Assembly (NCBI GenBank): GCA_038230415.1
Contig: JBBRNH010000030.1
Coordinates: 1 to 56,560, forward strand
Length of the DNA: 56,560 nt
DNA from: JBBRNH01 sp038230415
GTDB lineage: Bacteria > Bacteroidota > Bacteroidia > Cytophagales > Spirosomataceae
Direction of reading: 5' to 3'
In this document: positions 49,706-56,560 of the stretch, in pieces
How positions within the stretch are numbered: position 1 is the stretch's first letter
Layout: every line of letters begins with the position of its first letter
Program-made: the position numbers and the translations under genes
The notes under the pieces: model-generated
The model's database searches: none
What the model saw: only the letters and a program-made list of their open reading frames with translations
Told to the model about the DNA's origin: nothing

Positions 49706-52204
49706 ATGACCTCATTTCGCCCGCTACTGCTTTGCGCCGTTGCCATGCTCATGGCTGCTTTTCAATTTGCCGACGATGACTTTATTAACCGCCTGATTAC
49801 CAAAGTCAATGCCTACCGGCTGCACCTGCCGACCGAAAAAGTGTATCTCCAGACTGACCGCGATACCTACCTGCCCGGCGAAACCGTCTGGCTCTCCGGG
49901 TCACTGTTTGACGGAGCCACGCACCGCACCGATTCGGTCAGTGCCGTGCTGTATGTCGAACTGATTGACACCAAAAGCCGCCAGCGCACACTCTACGGGC
50001 AGTTCAGGGCCACCAACGGTCACGCGCCGGGTCAGTTCACATTGCCCGAATCGCTGCCCGGCGGCACCTACCGCCTGCGGGCGTTCACGGGCTGGATGCG
50101 AAATTTTTCGCCCGATTATTTCTTCACGAAAGACCTGCTTGTTCTCAATCCAAAGGCAACGGCAACGGCGGGTTCATCGTCCACTATGGCAATGGAAACG
50201 GCAAAAGCAGGAGGCCGTACTGGCCGACCGGCTCTGCCCGATATTCAGTTTCTGCCCGAAGGCGGGCAGTTGGTGGCCGGGCTTGAGAGCCGGGTGGCTA
50301 TCAAGGCAACCGGGCCGGACGGACGCGGTGTGGGCGCAGAGGGGTTTTTGCTGAACGCCCGTAACGATACCATCACCGGGTTTAGCACGTCGTGGTTAGG
50401 CATGGGAACGCTGACAATCAAGCCCGAAGCCGGGCAGACCTATACCGCGCTTATTTTGCAGCCAATCGGTGCGCCAATCCGAATAAAACTGCCTGACGTT
50501 CAACCCGTTGGTTACAGTCTGGCGGTAGATAACCTGTCGAACGCGGCTAACATCCGGGCGTATATTTCGAGCAACAAACCCGGTGCTACCGGCGAACTTA
50601 CCCTCGTGGCGCAAACGCGGGGACAGGTGGTGCAGGTTGCCAAAGTTCCGGCGGGCAAATCGCGGGTGCTGGTCTCGCTGCCCCGACCAGCGTTTCCCGA
50701 AGGCGTAGCGCACCTAACGTTATTCGACGAAATGCACAAGCCAGTTTGTGAACGGCTCGTGTTCGTGGATAAAAATAACCGCCTGACCATCAGCATAAAT
50801 CCGGCGAAAGCAACCGTAAAACCCCGCGAAAAAGTTGTGCTTGATCTGACCGCGACCGACGCAGCCGGTCAGCCCGTGCAGGGCGCGTTTGTCCTCGCCG
50901 TGACCGATGCCAGCCAAACCACCGTGCCTGACACCAACGGCATTTCGTTGCCCAACTATCTGCTGATCAGTTCTGATTTGACCGGAACCATCGAGCAGCC
51001 CGGCGCGTATTTCGATACCCGCGACATAAACCGGCAGCAACGGCTCGACCTCTTGCTGCTGACGCAAGGCTGGCGACGGTTTCGGTGGGCCGATGTCTTG
51101 CAGGATTCACTCGCCCCGCCAAAATACGTGGTCGAAACGGGTCTCTCGCTCACCGGGCGCGTGACCCGGCAAGGCACGCAGCGCAGCGTGGGCAAGGCAA
51201 GCCTGACGTTTATGTTTACCCGGCGCGACAGTAGCCGGGCGTTTTTAGCGGGCGAAACCAACGACGAAGGCGAGTTTGCCGCGTATAATTTAGACCTGAC
51301 CGACACCACGTCTCTGCTGATTCAGGCCGTGCGGAACAAAAACGACCGTATCCTCAGCATTTCGCTCGACCAACTCCTGAATCCCGGCATTATTACCCTT
51401 GCGCCCGTGCCGATGAATCCGGTGCAGTTTGCCGCCGACGACCTGGCCGAGTTTATCCGGCGCACCAACGAGTATTTAGAACTCGAGCGGCAACTCCGGC
51501 GTAACAAAGGTCAGATACTGCTCGATGCCGTAACCGTGAGAGCCAAACGAACCGAAGAACAAGACCCGCGCAAAATCTATTCGCAGCCGGATGCTACGGT
51601 GAAGTTTGATCCCATAAATACCGCCGGAGCCATCAGCATTTTTGATGTTATCAGGAGCCGGGTGGCCGGGGTGCAGGTTACGGGGTCGGGCTTCAACGCA
51701 ACGGTGCAGATTCGGGGAGCAGCCAACTTTGGCGGTGCCATCGAGCCATTATTCGTGCTGGACGGGATGCCCGTTGATAAAGAGACGCTTAACGGTATCA
51801 GCGTTAATGACGTTGATTATGTTGATGTACTAAAAGGCCCCTCGGCCAGTATTTACGGCTCGCGGGCGGCTGGTGGCGTAATTGTAGTGATGACCAAGCG
51901 GGGTAATCGAAACCCTGATGTAGGCAAGGTTGCCGCTGAGGGTGTTTTGGTGGCGAAACTCCCCGGTTACGCGCCCGTCCGCGAGTTTTATATTCCCCGA
52001 TACGATCAACCCAAACCCGAACACATAAGACCCGATTACCGCACTACCCTCCACTGGCAGCCGCTGGTGGTGACCGATGCACAAGGCAAGGCAACGGCAA
52101 CATTTTACGCGTCAGACGCACCGACAACGCTCAATATTGTGGCCGAAGGTGCTACCCCGGACGGTAAACCGGGCGCGGGGCGGGCAACGGTACGGGTGGA
52201 GTGA
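49706..52204 (+). CDS. Barrel-less TonB-plug protein with MG2-like domain, third copy
   Basis: The 832-residue protein has an N-terminal signal (MTSFRPLLLCAVAMLMAAFQ). An MG2-like sandwich begins near 44 (KVYLQTDRDTYLPGETVW). Further macroglobulin-like domains fill about 150-600. A TonB plug domain spans about 628-730 (LFVLDGMPVDKE, VDVLKGPSASIYGSRAAGG), and the terminal sandwich starts at LHWQP near 781. It has the same layout as the 361 and 3733 genes but is 44 kb away, so it is an independent member. No beta-barrel follows the plug. Confidence 0.85.
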   Translation: MTSFRPLLLCAVAMLMAAFQFADDDFINRLITKVNAYRLHLPTEKVYLQTDRDTYLPGETVWLSGSLFDGATHRTDSVSAVLYVELIDTKSRQRTLYGQFRATNGHAPGQFTLPESLPGGTYRLRAFTGWMRNFSPDYFFTKDLLVLNPKATATAGSSSTMAMETAKAGGRTGRPALPDIQFLPEGGQLVAGLESRVAIKATGPDGRGVGAEGFLLNARNDTITGFSTSWLGMGTLTIKPEAGQTYTALILQPIGAPIRIKLPDVQPVGYSLAVDNLSNAANIRAYISSNKPGATGELTLVAQTRGQVVQVAKVPAGKSRVLVSLPRPAFPEGVAHLTLFDEMHKPVCERLVFVDKNNRLTISINPAKATVKPREKVVLDLTATDAAGQPVQGAFVLAVTDASQTTVPDTNGISLPNYLLISSDLTGTIEQPGAYFDTRDINRQQRLDLLLLTQGWRRFRWADVLQDSLAPPKYVVETGLSLTGRVTRQGTQRSVGKASLTFMFTRRDSSRAFLAGETNDEGEFAAYNLDLTDTTSLLIQAVRNKNDRILSISLDQLLNPGIITLAPVPMNPVQFAADDLAEFIRRTNEYLELERQLRRNKGQILLDAVTVRAKRTEEQDPRKIYSQPDATVKFDPINTAGAISIFDVIRSRVAGVQVTGSGFNATVQIRGAANFGGAIEPLFVLDGMPVDKETLNGISVNDVDYVDVLKGPSASIYGSRAAGGVIVVMTKRGNRNPDVGKVAAEGVLVAKLPGYAPVREFYIPRYDQPKPEHIRPDYRTTLHWQPLVVTDAQGKATATFYASDAPTTLNIVAEGATPDGKPGAGRATVRVE

Positions 52205-52308
52205 AGGGAGGAAGGGGAAGAAAGACAAAAAGGACGAAAGAGGAAAGATGGACTGGCGTAAAGCAGAAAGTCCTGCGTCTTTCGTCCTTTTTATCTTGCG
52301 TCTCTTCA
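52205..52308. repeat. Inverted repeat between convergent genes
   Basis: AAAGACAAAAAGGACGAAAG on the left pairs with CTTTCGTCCTTTTTATCTT on the right (one mismatch), with looser outer pairing GAAGGGAGG... / ...CTCTTC. It fills the gap between the third plug-protein stop and the DUF1460 gene stop, so it could end both transcripts. Confidence 0.6.
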
Positions 52309-53148
52309 CCGCAGCCGAGCCACTCTAATTCCTGATAACCAGCGGTTTGCCAGTACATAATCGGTTAGTGATTGCCGGGTGACCATCACCTCGCCGAGTT
52401 GAGACGACGCATGAAGCAGGTGTACCCGTCCGGCCTGCCACACGGCCAAACCGCAGTGTTTCATATCCAAGCCGGGCCGCGAGGCCATAACCATGATGAT
52501 GTCGCCCTCGCGCAGTGATTTTTCGGCGGTTCGCAGGTTTTTCTTTGGCACAAAATAAAACGACTGCTGACTCACTGCCGACTCGGTCAGGGCAATCTGT
52601 TTAAACACCGCCGGATCGCTCATGCTGGGGTATTTGCCGATTTTGGTGGTCATGTAGTTCACGGATTTGGCAACGGCCATGCTACCGGGCAGTTCGTGGC
52701 TGATGTCGCGGAGCAGGCCCTTCCGGTCGTTGTCGCGGAGCCAGTCCGAGAAATAATGCAGCCGACTGGCGTAGCCGTTTACGCAGCCGTTGCGGTAGCG
52801 AAGCCGGGTCAGGTACTTTCGAAATGAAGCATCGAGCCGGTCGGTAGCGTGGGTTTGGCTGGCGGTTTCGTGGTGCGCCAGTGACAGCGCGAGCGCGGTT
52901 TCTAAAAACGTGGTGCAGTCGAAGGCCCGCAGATTTACGACCAATTCTTCTGCCCCGCCGGTCTCTAAGGTGTGCGGCTCGTAAGGTTTGCCAAGCAGTG
53001 ATTTCCCAACCGACACGGCGGTTTCGGCGGGTGTTCGCCCGCCCGAAACGATCAGTTGCTGCAGTTCGTCGGCAGTTTGGGCCAGTAAGGCGGGGGTGAT
53101 GCCGAATACTGTCAGGAAGAAGAAAAGAATCGTAAATCGTTGATTCAT
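52306..53148 (-). CDS. DUF1460 (N-acetylmuramoyl-alanine amidase-like) exported protein
   Basis: I start at MNQRFTILFFFLTVFG (53148), giving 280 residues; the open frame to 53283 is a translated repeat. After a signal peptide ending ALLAQ, DUF1460/NlpC-P60-like features are visible: LRAFDCTTFLETALALSLAH with the likely catalytic Cys near 84, a later MKHCGLAVWQAGRVHLLHAS with His residues, and GDIIMVMASRPG. The fold suggests peptidoglycan peptide cleavage in the periplasm. The amidase/peptidase call is by family resemblance. Confidence 0.8.
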   Translation of the reverse strand: MNQRFTILFFFLTVFGITPALLAQTADELQQLIVSGGRTPAETAVSVGKSLLGKPYEPHTLETGGAEELVVNLRAFDCTTFLETALALSLAHHETASQTHATDRLDASFRKYLTRLRYRNGCVNGYASRLHYFSDWLRDNDRKGLLRDISHELPGSMAVAKSVNYMTTKIGKYPSMSDPAVFKQIALTESAVSQQSFYFVPKKNLRTAEKSLREGDIIMVMASRPGLDMKHCGLAVWQAGRVHLLHASSQLGEVMVTRQSLTDYVLANRWLSGIRVARLR

Positions 53149-53183
53149 AAAAAGTTGATCTGATTCTAGTAATTTCGTTGAAC

Positions 53184-53265
53184 GGTTTTTGTCATTCCGA
53201 CGACAGGAGGAATCTAACTTGCCAAGCCGGGTAGATTCCTCCTGTCGTCGGAATGACAAAAAACC
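53184..53265. repeat. GTCATTCCGAC-family palindromic repeat, copy C
   Basis: Left arm 53184-53216 (GGTTTTTGTCATTCCGACGA, then CAGGAGGAATCTA) and right arm 53232-53265 are reverse complements except for one extra T/A, around a 15-base loop. This is the cleanest of three copies. It lies between the amylase gene and the DUF1460 gene on the same strand. Confidence 0.85.
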
Positions 53266-53279
53266 GAAAGCAGAAAAAA

Positions 53280-55058
53280 TCACACCGCCTTTATCTCTAA
53301 CACCAACACCCCTAAGGGTGGCAAACTAACAGAAACCCCCGCCTGCCCAATGCCTTCGATACTGGTTTCGGTCAGCAAAATATCGGTCAAAACAAACGTA
53401 TCCCGTGCGTCAAGGCCCATTGTCCCGAAAGCATGACCGGGAATACTAATGGTGGTTGTGACGGGCTGATGGCGGTCGAAGTTACAGACAATCAACAACT
53501 TTTGCGTTAATGAGTAGCGCAGGTAGCTATAAACCCGGTGCGGGTTGTAGCCGGGGTTGTTCTCGTTGGCATACTGCAAATCATAAAAATCGCCGTTTCT
53601 GATAGCATCCGAGCCGGTCACCAACTGATTGAGTTGCTGGTAAAACGCCCGCAGTCGCCGTTGATCGGGGGTCAGCCCGGCCCCGTCAAACGCGCCTTTG
53701 TTGAGGTAGCCCTGCCACTTAGATTCGCCCCAATAATCAAAAATAGTGCTGCGGCCATCGTCGCTACTGAACCCGTTTGCGCCCCCGGCTGTAATGCCCA
53801 CTTCCTGCCCAAAATAAAGCAGTAGCGGCCCGGTGTGCAGCGTTGCCGTGACTACCATTGCCGGAATCGCCACGAACGGATCGCCCGCAAAAAACCGGGA
53901 AGCAATACGTTGTTCGTCGTGTGTCTCTAAAAACCGGAGCATATTCTGCCCGATGTCGCCCGATTCGCGTTGCCAAACCCGGCTGATGTCATAGCAGGTG
54001 CCGCCGTCTTCCATCAGCCGCCGGAGCGAATCATACAGGCCAACCTTGTCGTAGAGGTAATCGAAGCCACCCTGCCGGATAAACCGGTGATACAAACCGG
54101 GGTCATAAATCTCGGCGATGAACAGCATCGTGGGGTATTGCGCCCGGACGCGCCCGGTGGCCCATTGCCAAAACTCAACCGGCACGAGATGGGCCATATC
54201 GCACCGAAACCCGTCAACGCCTTTGGCCGACCAGAACAACAGAATGGCGAGCATTTTATGCCACGTATCCGGCACGGGGTCGGCATGAAGCTGGTAGTCG
54301 CTGAAAATGTCGAGACCGTAATTGAGCTTCACCGTCTCATACCAGTCGTTGATGTCCGGGGCTTCGGTGAGCGAGCCGGAGCCGGTGATTTTGGCGGGTG
54401 ATTCGTGCAACCCCACCCCCGGCCCCTCCCCATTAGGGAGGGGAAAAGCCGTTCCATCTTCTCCCCTCCCTAACGGGGAGGGGCCAGGGGGTGGGGTTGG
54501 TGCCGTAAACGTCTTCCCCGGCAGATAATAAAAGTTGTTTTGCGCGCTGAATTTTACGGTTGTATCATCATTTTCGCCGAGGTCAACAATACCATCAGGT
54601 TTGGCATCGGACTGATATTGCCGGGCCACGTGGTTCGGGATAAAATCTACAATTACCCGCAAACCAGCGTCGTGAGTGCGTTCGATGAGGGCTTCAAACT
54701 CGGCCATTCGGCTTGGCACATCGTCGGCCAGGTCGGGGTCAACGTCGTAATAATCGGTAACGGCATAGGGCGACCCGGCAATGCCCTTCACAATGGCCGG
54801 GTCGTTGGGCCGGATACCGAACGCGCTGTAATCGGTTTGGGTGGCGTGCCTGACAACGCCGGTAAACCAGACGTGCGTGGCTCCAAAGGTTTTCAGGCTT
54901 TTCAGGGCCGCGTGGTTGATGTCGCTGAATTTCCCGGTTCCGTTTTGAGCCAACGTACCATTCTGAACATTGGTGGTGTTGGCGTTGCCGAAGAGCCGCA
55001 TAAATGCCTGATAAATAACGAGTTTGTCGGTACGAGGAATAGTAGTCTGGGTATTCAT
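53280..55058 (-). CDS. GH13 alpha-amylase family glycoside hydrolase
   Basis: The 592-residue cytoplasmic-type protein (no signal) has the GH13 barrel motifs: RVIVDFIPNHVA, KGVDGFRCDMAHLVP with the nucleophile Asp near 287, TMLFIAEIYDP with the acid Glu near 315 and LRFLETHDEQRIA with the third carboxylate near 380. A C-terminal beta-domain follows. Residues about 187-217 (PGPSPLGRGEDG and onward) are coded by a palindromic repeat inserted in frame in a loop, with intact barrel motifs on both sides. It hydrolyses or transfers alpha-glucans. Confidence 0.85.
   Translation of the reverse strand: MNTQTTIPRTDKLVIYQAFMRLFGNANTTNVQNGTLAQNGTGKFSDINHAALKSLKTFGATHVWFTGVVRHATQTDYSAFGIRPNDPAIVKGIAGSPYAVTDYYDVDPDLADDVPSRMAEFEALIERTHDAGLRVIVDFIPNHVARQYQSDAKPDGIVDLGENDDTTVKFSAQNNFYYLPGKTFTAPTPPPGPSPLGRGEDGTAFPLPNGEGPGVGLHESPAKITGSGSLTEAPDINDWYETVKLNYGLDIFSDYQLHADPVPDTWHKMLAILLFWSAKGVDGFRCDMAHLVPVEFWQWATGRVRAQYPTMLFIAEIYDPGLYHRFIRQGGFDYLYDKVGLYDSLRRLMEDGGTCYDISRVWQRESGDIGQNMLRFLETHDEQRIASRFFAGDPFVAIPAMVVTATLHTGPLLLYFGQEVGITAGGANGFSSDDGRSTIFDYWGESKWQGYLNKGAFDGAGLTPDQRRLRAFYQQLNQLVTGSDAIRNGDFYDLQYANENNPGYNPHRVYSYLRYSLTQKLLIVCNFDRHQPVTTTISIPGHAFGTMGLDARDTFVLTDILLTETSIEGIGQAGVSVSLPPLGVLVLEIKAV
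54408..54499. repeat. In-frame CCCCTCCC palindromic repeat inside the amylase gene
   Basis: The 92-base element runs CAACCCCACCCCCGGCCCCT to GGGTGGGGTTG as a long palindrome made of two smaller hairpins (CCCTCCCCATTAGGGAGGGG and CCCCTCCCTAACGGGGAGGG). It keeps the reading frame and codes a Gly/Pro-rich loop. The half element at 12028 in the C39 transporter is the same kind. Confidence 0.8.
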
Positions 55059-55204
55059 GCAACGGGCGAAAGTGAAACGAACAGGATTTAGGGCGAAGGT
55101 ATGGCTTTGGCCTTAATCAACGCCCAAGCCCTGCTACGAACTAAACCGGGATACAAAACACGTCTGGTAAGTTCGGTTTAGTCCCTTCTCCTACGATTTG
55201 CCTG

Positions 55205-55471
55205 TTAGCGATACAACTGATCTTTCACCATCTTTATGTTGTTCAACACCGACAGTTCCTCTACGCAATCAGCCGGGATGACTCCCCGTGCAATCCAATT
55301 ACTGACCACGTTGGTAGATACGTTATATTTCCGGGCATACCGGGCAATCGTCAGCCACTCCGACGTGTCTATGACAAAACCATGTTGCATCATGATTTTC
55401 AAACTCTCTTCACTCTGCTTCTGCACATTAAGTAGTTCAGCATCAAAGTCAATTTTTTCGGTAGTTGTCAT
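55205..55471 (-). CDS. Small HTH DNA-binding protein
   Basis: The 88-residue protein has one helix-turn-helix at about 38-65 (EWLTIARYARKYNVSTNVVS, then NWIARGVIP), like excisionase/MerR-type short regulators. The N-terminal part is helical. It is read after the small 55589 gene with a 117-base gap and could be the repressor that uses the palindromic operator at 55810-55826. Links to a lost mobile element are possible. Confidence 0.6.
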   Translation of the reverse strand: MTTTEKIDFDAELLNVQKQSEESLKIMMQHGFVIDTSEWLTIARYARKYNVSTNVVSNWIARGVIPADCVEELSVLNNIKMVKDQLYR

Positions 55472-55588
55472 TCGTATTTATGTTTTAACGGATAAAAACA
55501 GGTTCAAATAAAAATATAAATAGTTATATTTTACCTTTTTAGCTTGAGTTGGTATTGTATATTTTCATAGTATATATTTGTAACTACT

Positions 55589-55774
55589 CTACTCATCATC
55601 AGCCTTCTGTTCGTCTAACCATCGAATTATGTAAGTCTGTCGCCTGAATTCAGTCAACCATCTATCCTGTTGATCTTCACTCATTGCTTTATAAAACTTG
55701 TCAAGTTGATTTTTAGCTATCTGTAATAAGGCTCTGTGTAACGCCTTCATTCGGTCAAGCTCTTGTGCTTTCAT
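55589..55774 (-). CDS. Small helical protein of unknown function
   Basis: From MKAQELDRMKALHRALLQ (55774) the protein has 61 residues, nearly all helix with charged surface (QLDKFYKAMSEDQQDRWLTE). The longer frame from 55858 crosses the promoter below and is rejected. Recognised family: none. It is the first gene of a probable two-gene operon with the small HTH protein. Confidence 0.6.
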   Translation of the reverse strand: MKAQELDRMKALHRALLQIAKNQLDKFYKAMSEDQQDRWLTEFRRQTYIIRWLDEQKADDE

Positions 55775-55796
55775 GCTTTTGCATTTTAGTGAGGTG

Positions 55797-55828
55797 CAAA
55801 CATAAGTAATGTTACGCTGCGTAACAAA
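55797..55828 (-). promoter_or_regulatory. Promoter with a 17-bp palindromic operator in its spacer
   Basis: On the minus strand TTTG (55828-55825), a 20-base spacer and TATGTTTG (55804-55797) match the Bacteroidota promoter exactly. Inside the spacer, TGTTACGC-T-GCGTAACA (55810-55826) is a perfect 8-bp-arm palindrome that touches the -33 box. A bound dimer here would block transcription of the 55774 gene, 22 bases downstream. Confidence 0.75.
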
Positions 55829-55863
55829 TGAAATCCCTGAATCCTGCACATTTGGCAAAGCCG

Positions 55864-55871
55864 TACCTTTG
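55864..55871 (+). promoter_or_regulatory. -7 promoter box four bases before the MFS start
   Basis: TACCTTTG ends four bases before the ATG at 55876. The same spacing occurs at 28013, suggesting leaderless or very short-leader transcripts. Confidence 0.45.
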
Positions 55872-55875
55872 CGGC

Positions 55876-56560
55876 ATGATTTGGCTGGCTCAACCGATTC
55901 GATTGTACAGAAACGCGTACCGGGGTTTGCCGAGGTCGGTGTGGCTGCTGTCGGGCGTGATGCTCATCAACCGTTGCGGCACGATGGTCTTGCCATTTCT
56001 AACGCTATACATGACCCAACACCTCGGTTTCAGCGTGGAGCGGGCGGGTTTTGTCATGCTGTTTTTCGGTGCCGGGGCGTTGTGCGGCACGTTTTTCGGC
56101 GGTTTCCTCACCGACCGCTTCGGGTTTTACGCCGTGCAGTTGGGTAGCCTGCTCTGGGGCGGGCTGGCCCTGATTCTGTTGCAGTTCGTACCAAGTTTTG
56201 CCGGGCTTTGCGCCAGTGTATTTGTCTTCACGCTCTTCGGCGATACGTTTCGGCCCGCCAACAACGTGGCCGTTTCGAGTTACAGCACCCCCGACACCCG
56301 CGCCCGCGCCTACGCCCTGAACCGGCTGGCAATCAACCTCGGCTGGTCGGTGGGCGGAGGGCTTGGCGGCTACCTCGCCAGTATCGATTATTCGCTGCTG
56401 TTCTGGGTTGACGGGTTAACGTGCATCGGGGCGGCTGTGGCGTTGGTGCTGTTTCTGCCGAAATCAACCACCCCCAACCCCCTCCTAAAACAGGAGGAGG
56501 CTAAAAACAACAAAAGCGTAGCTTTTGAGAAAGCCCCCTCCTGTTTTAGGAGGGGGTTGG
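55876..56560 (+). CDS. MFS transporter, N-terminal half (cut by window end)
   Basis: The open frame from ATG 55876 runs off the window after 228 codons. It has the first six membrane segments of a major facilitator protein, with the loop 2-3 motif GGFLTDRFGFYAV and an RAYALNRLAINLGWSVGGGL segment. Residues from about 200 are coded by a palindromic repeat in the central cytoplasmic loop between helices 6 and 7, still in frame at the edge. Substrate unknown; the second half is outside the window. Confidence 0.85.
   Translation, partial: MIWLAQPIRLYRNAYRGLPRSVWLLSGVMLINRCGTMVLPFLTLYMTQHLGFSVERAGFVMLFFGAGALCGTFFGGFLTDRFGFYAVQLGSLLWGGLALILLQFVPSFAGLCASVFVFTLFGDTFRPANNVAVSSYSTPDTRARAYALNRLAINLGWSVGGGLGGYLASIDYSLLFWVDGLTCIGAAVALVLFLPKSTTPNPLLKQEEAKNNKSVAFEKAPSCFRRGL
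56474..56560. repeat. In-frame palindromic repeat inside the MFS gene
   Basis: CCAACCCCCTCCTAAAACAG plus GAGG (56474-56497) is the exact reverse complement of 56537-56560, at the window edge. An inner hairpin AAAAGC-GTA-GCTTTT lies in the loop. It keeps the frame and may extend beyond the window. Confidence 0.75.

Overview
The window comes from a Bacteroidota chromosome, most likely order Cytophagales near Spirosoma and its relatives. The evidence is a PorP/SprF and PorE-like pair of the type IX secretion world, TonB-plug and carboxypeptidase-regulatory (CRD) folds, TAnnTTTG-type promoter boxes in place of Shine-Dalgarno signals, GC-rich coding sequence (roughly 53-55 percent by eye) and many palindromic dispersed repeats. 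No rRNA, tRNA, CRISPR array, integrase or transposase was seen. Genes are dense; no stretch over 300 bases lacks a gene. The largest gaps are 40444-40738, with a possible structured RNA, and 5893-6133, with a duplicated regulatory repeat.

Region 1 (1-16795) is the centrepiece: a double-glycine peptide maturation and export locus. It holds two small precursor genes with the same LSxEQxxxVxGG leader but unrelated cores (four Cys in one, two Cys plus a Gly-Pro tract in the other). With them are a three-part redox protein (inactive C39-like domain, VKOR, CGPC thioredoxin), a GT1-type glycosyltransferase, a HELGH lipoprotein, a TonB-C-like protein, and a complete export line: C39 peptidase ABC transporter, HlyD adaptor and TolC channel. 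Two barrel-less TonB-plug proteins and a remnant of a second C39 transporter start lie upstream. An exact 39-bp repeat precedes both the first peptide gene and the redox gene. The inferred product is an exported, disulfide-bonded and possibly glycosylated peptide.

Region 2 (16800-30130) is mostly housekeeping: a TetR regulator with an ABC1/UbiB kinase, a CNNM/CorC-type protein, two Nudix hydrolases, coaD with its DUF3822 neighbour, a CBS protein, a rhodanese-thioredoxin fusion, a TIGR02757 protein, an aldose epimerase, a CorA-like transporter and a degenerate SWIM protein. Region 3 (30134-37003, minus strand) looks accessory: a DUF559-like nuclease fused to a RecQ-like helicase, overlapped by a tail-anchored coiled-coil protein and preceded by a Uma2 nuclease (a candidate defence cassette), then an amidohydrolase-like protein without its metal motif and a ParE-type toxin-antitoxin pair.

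Region 4 (37017-56560) holds the PorP/PorE-like pair, a possible 6S-like RNA, a CRD protein, an orphan MazE-like antitoxin, a B12-radical SAM protein, cdsA, a CPBP protease, dus, an EamA exporter, a third TonB-plug protein, a DUF1460 amidase, a GH13 amylase, a small HTH operon with an operator-like palindrome in its promoter, and an MFS transporter cut by the window end. Palindromic repeats of several families sit between genes and, in three cases, inside reading frames without breaking them.
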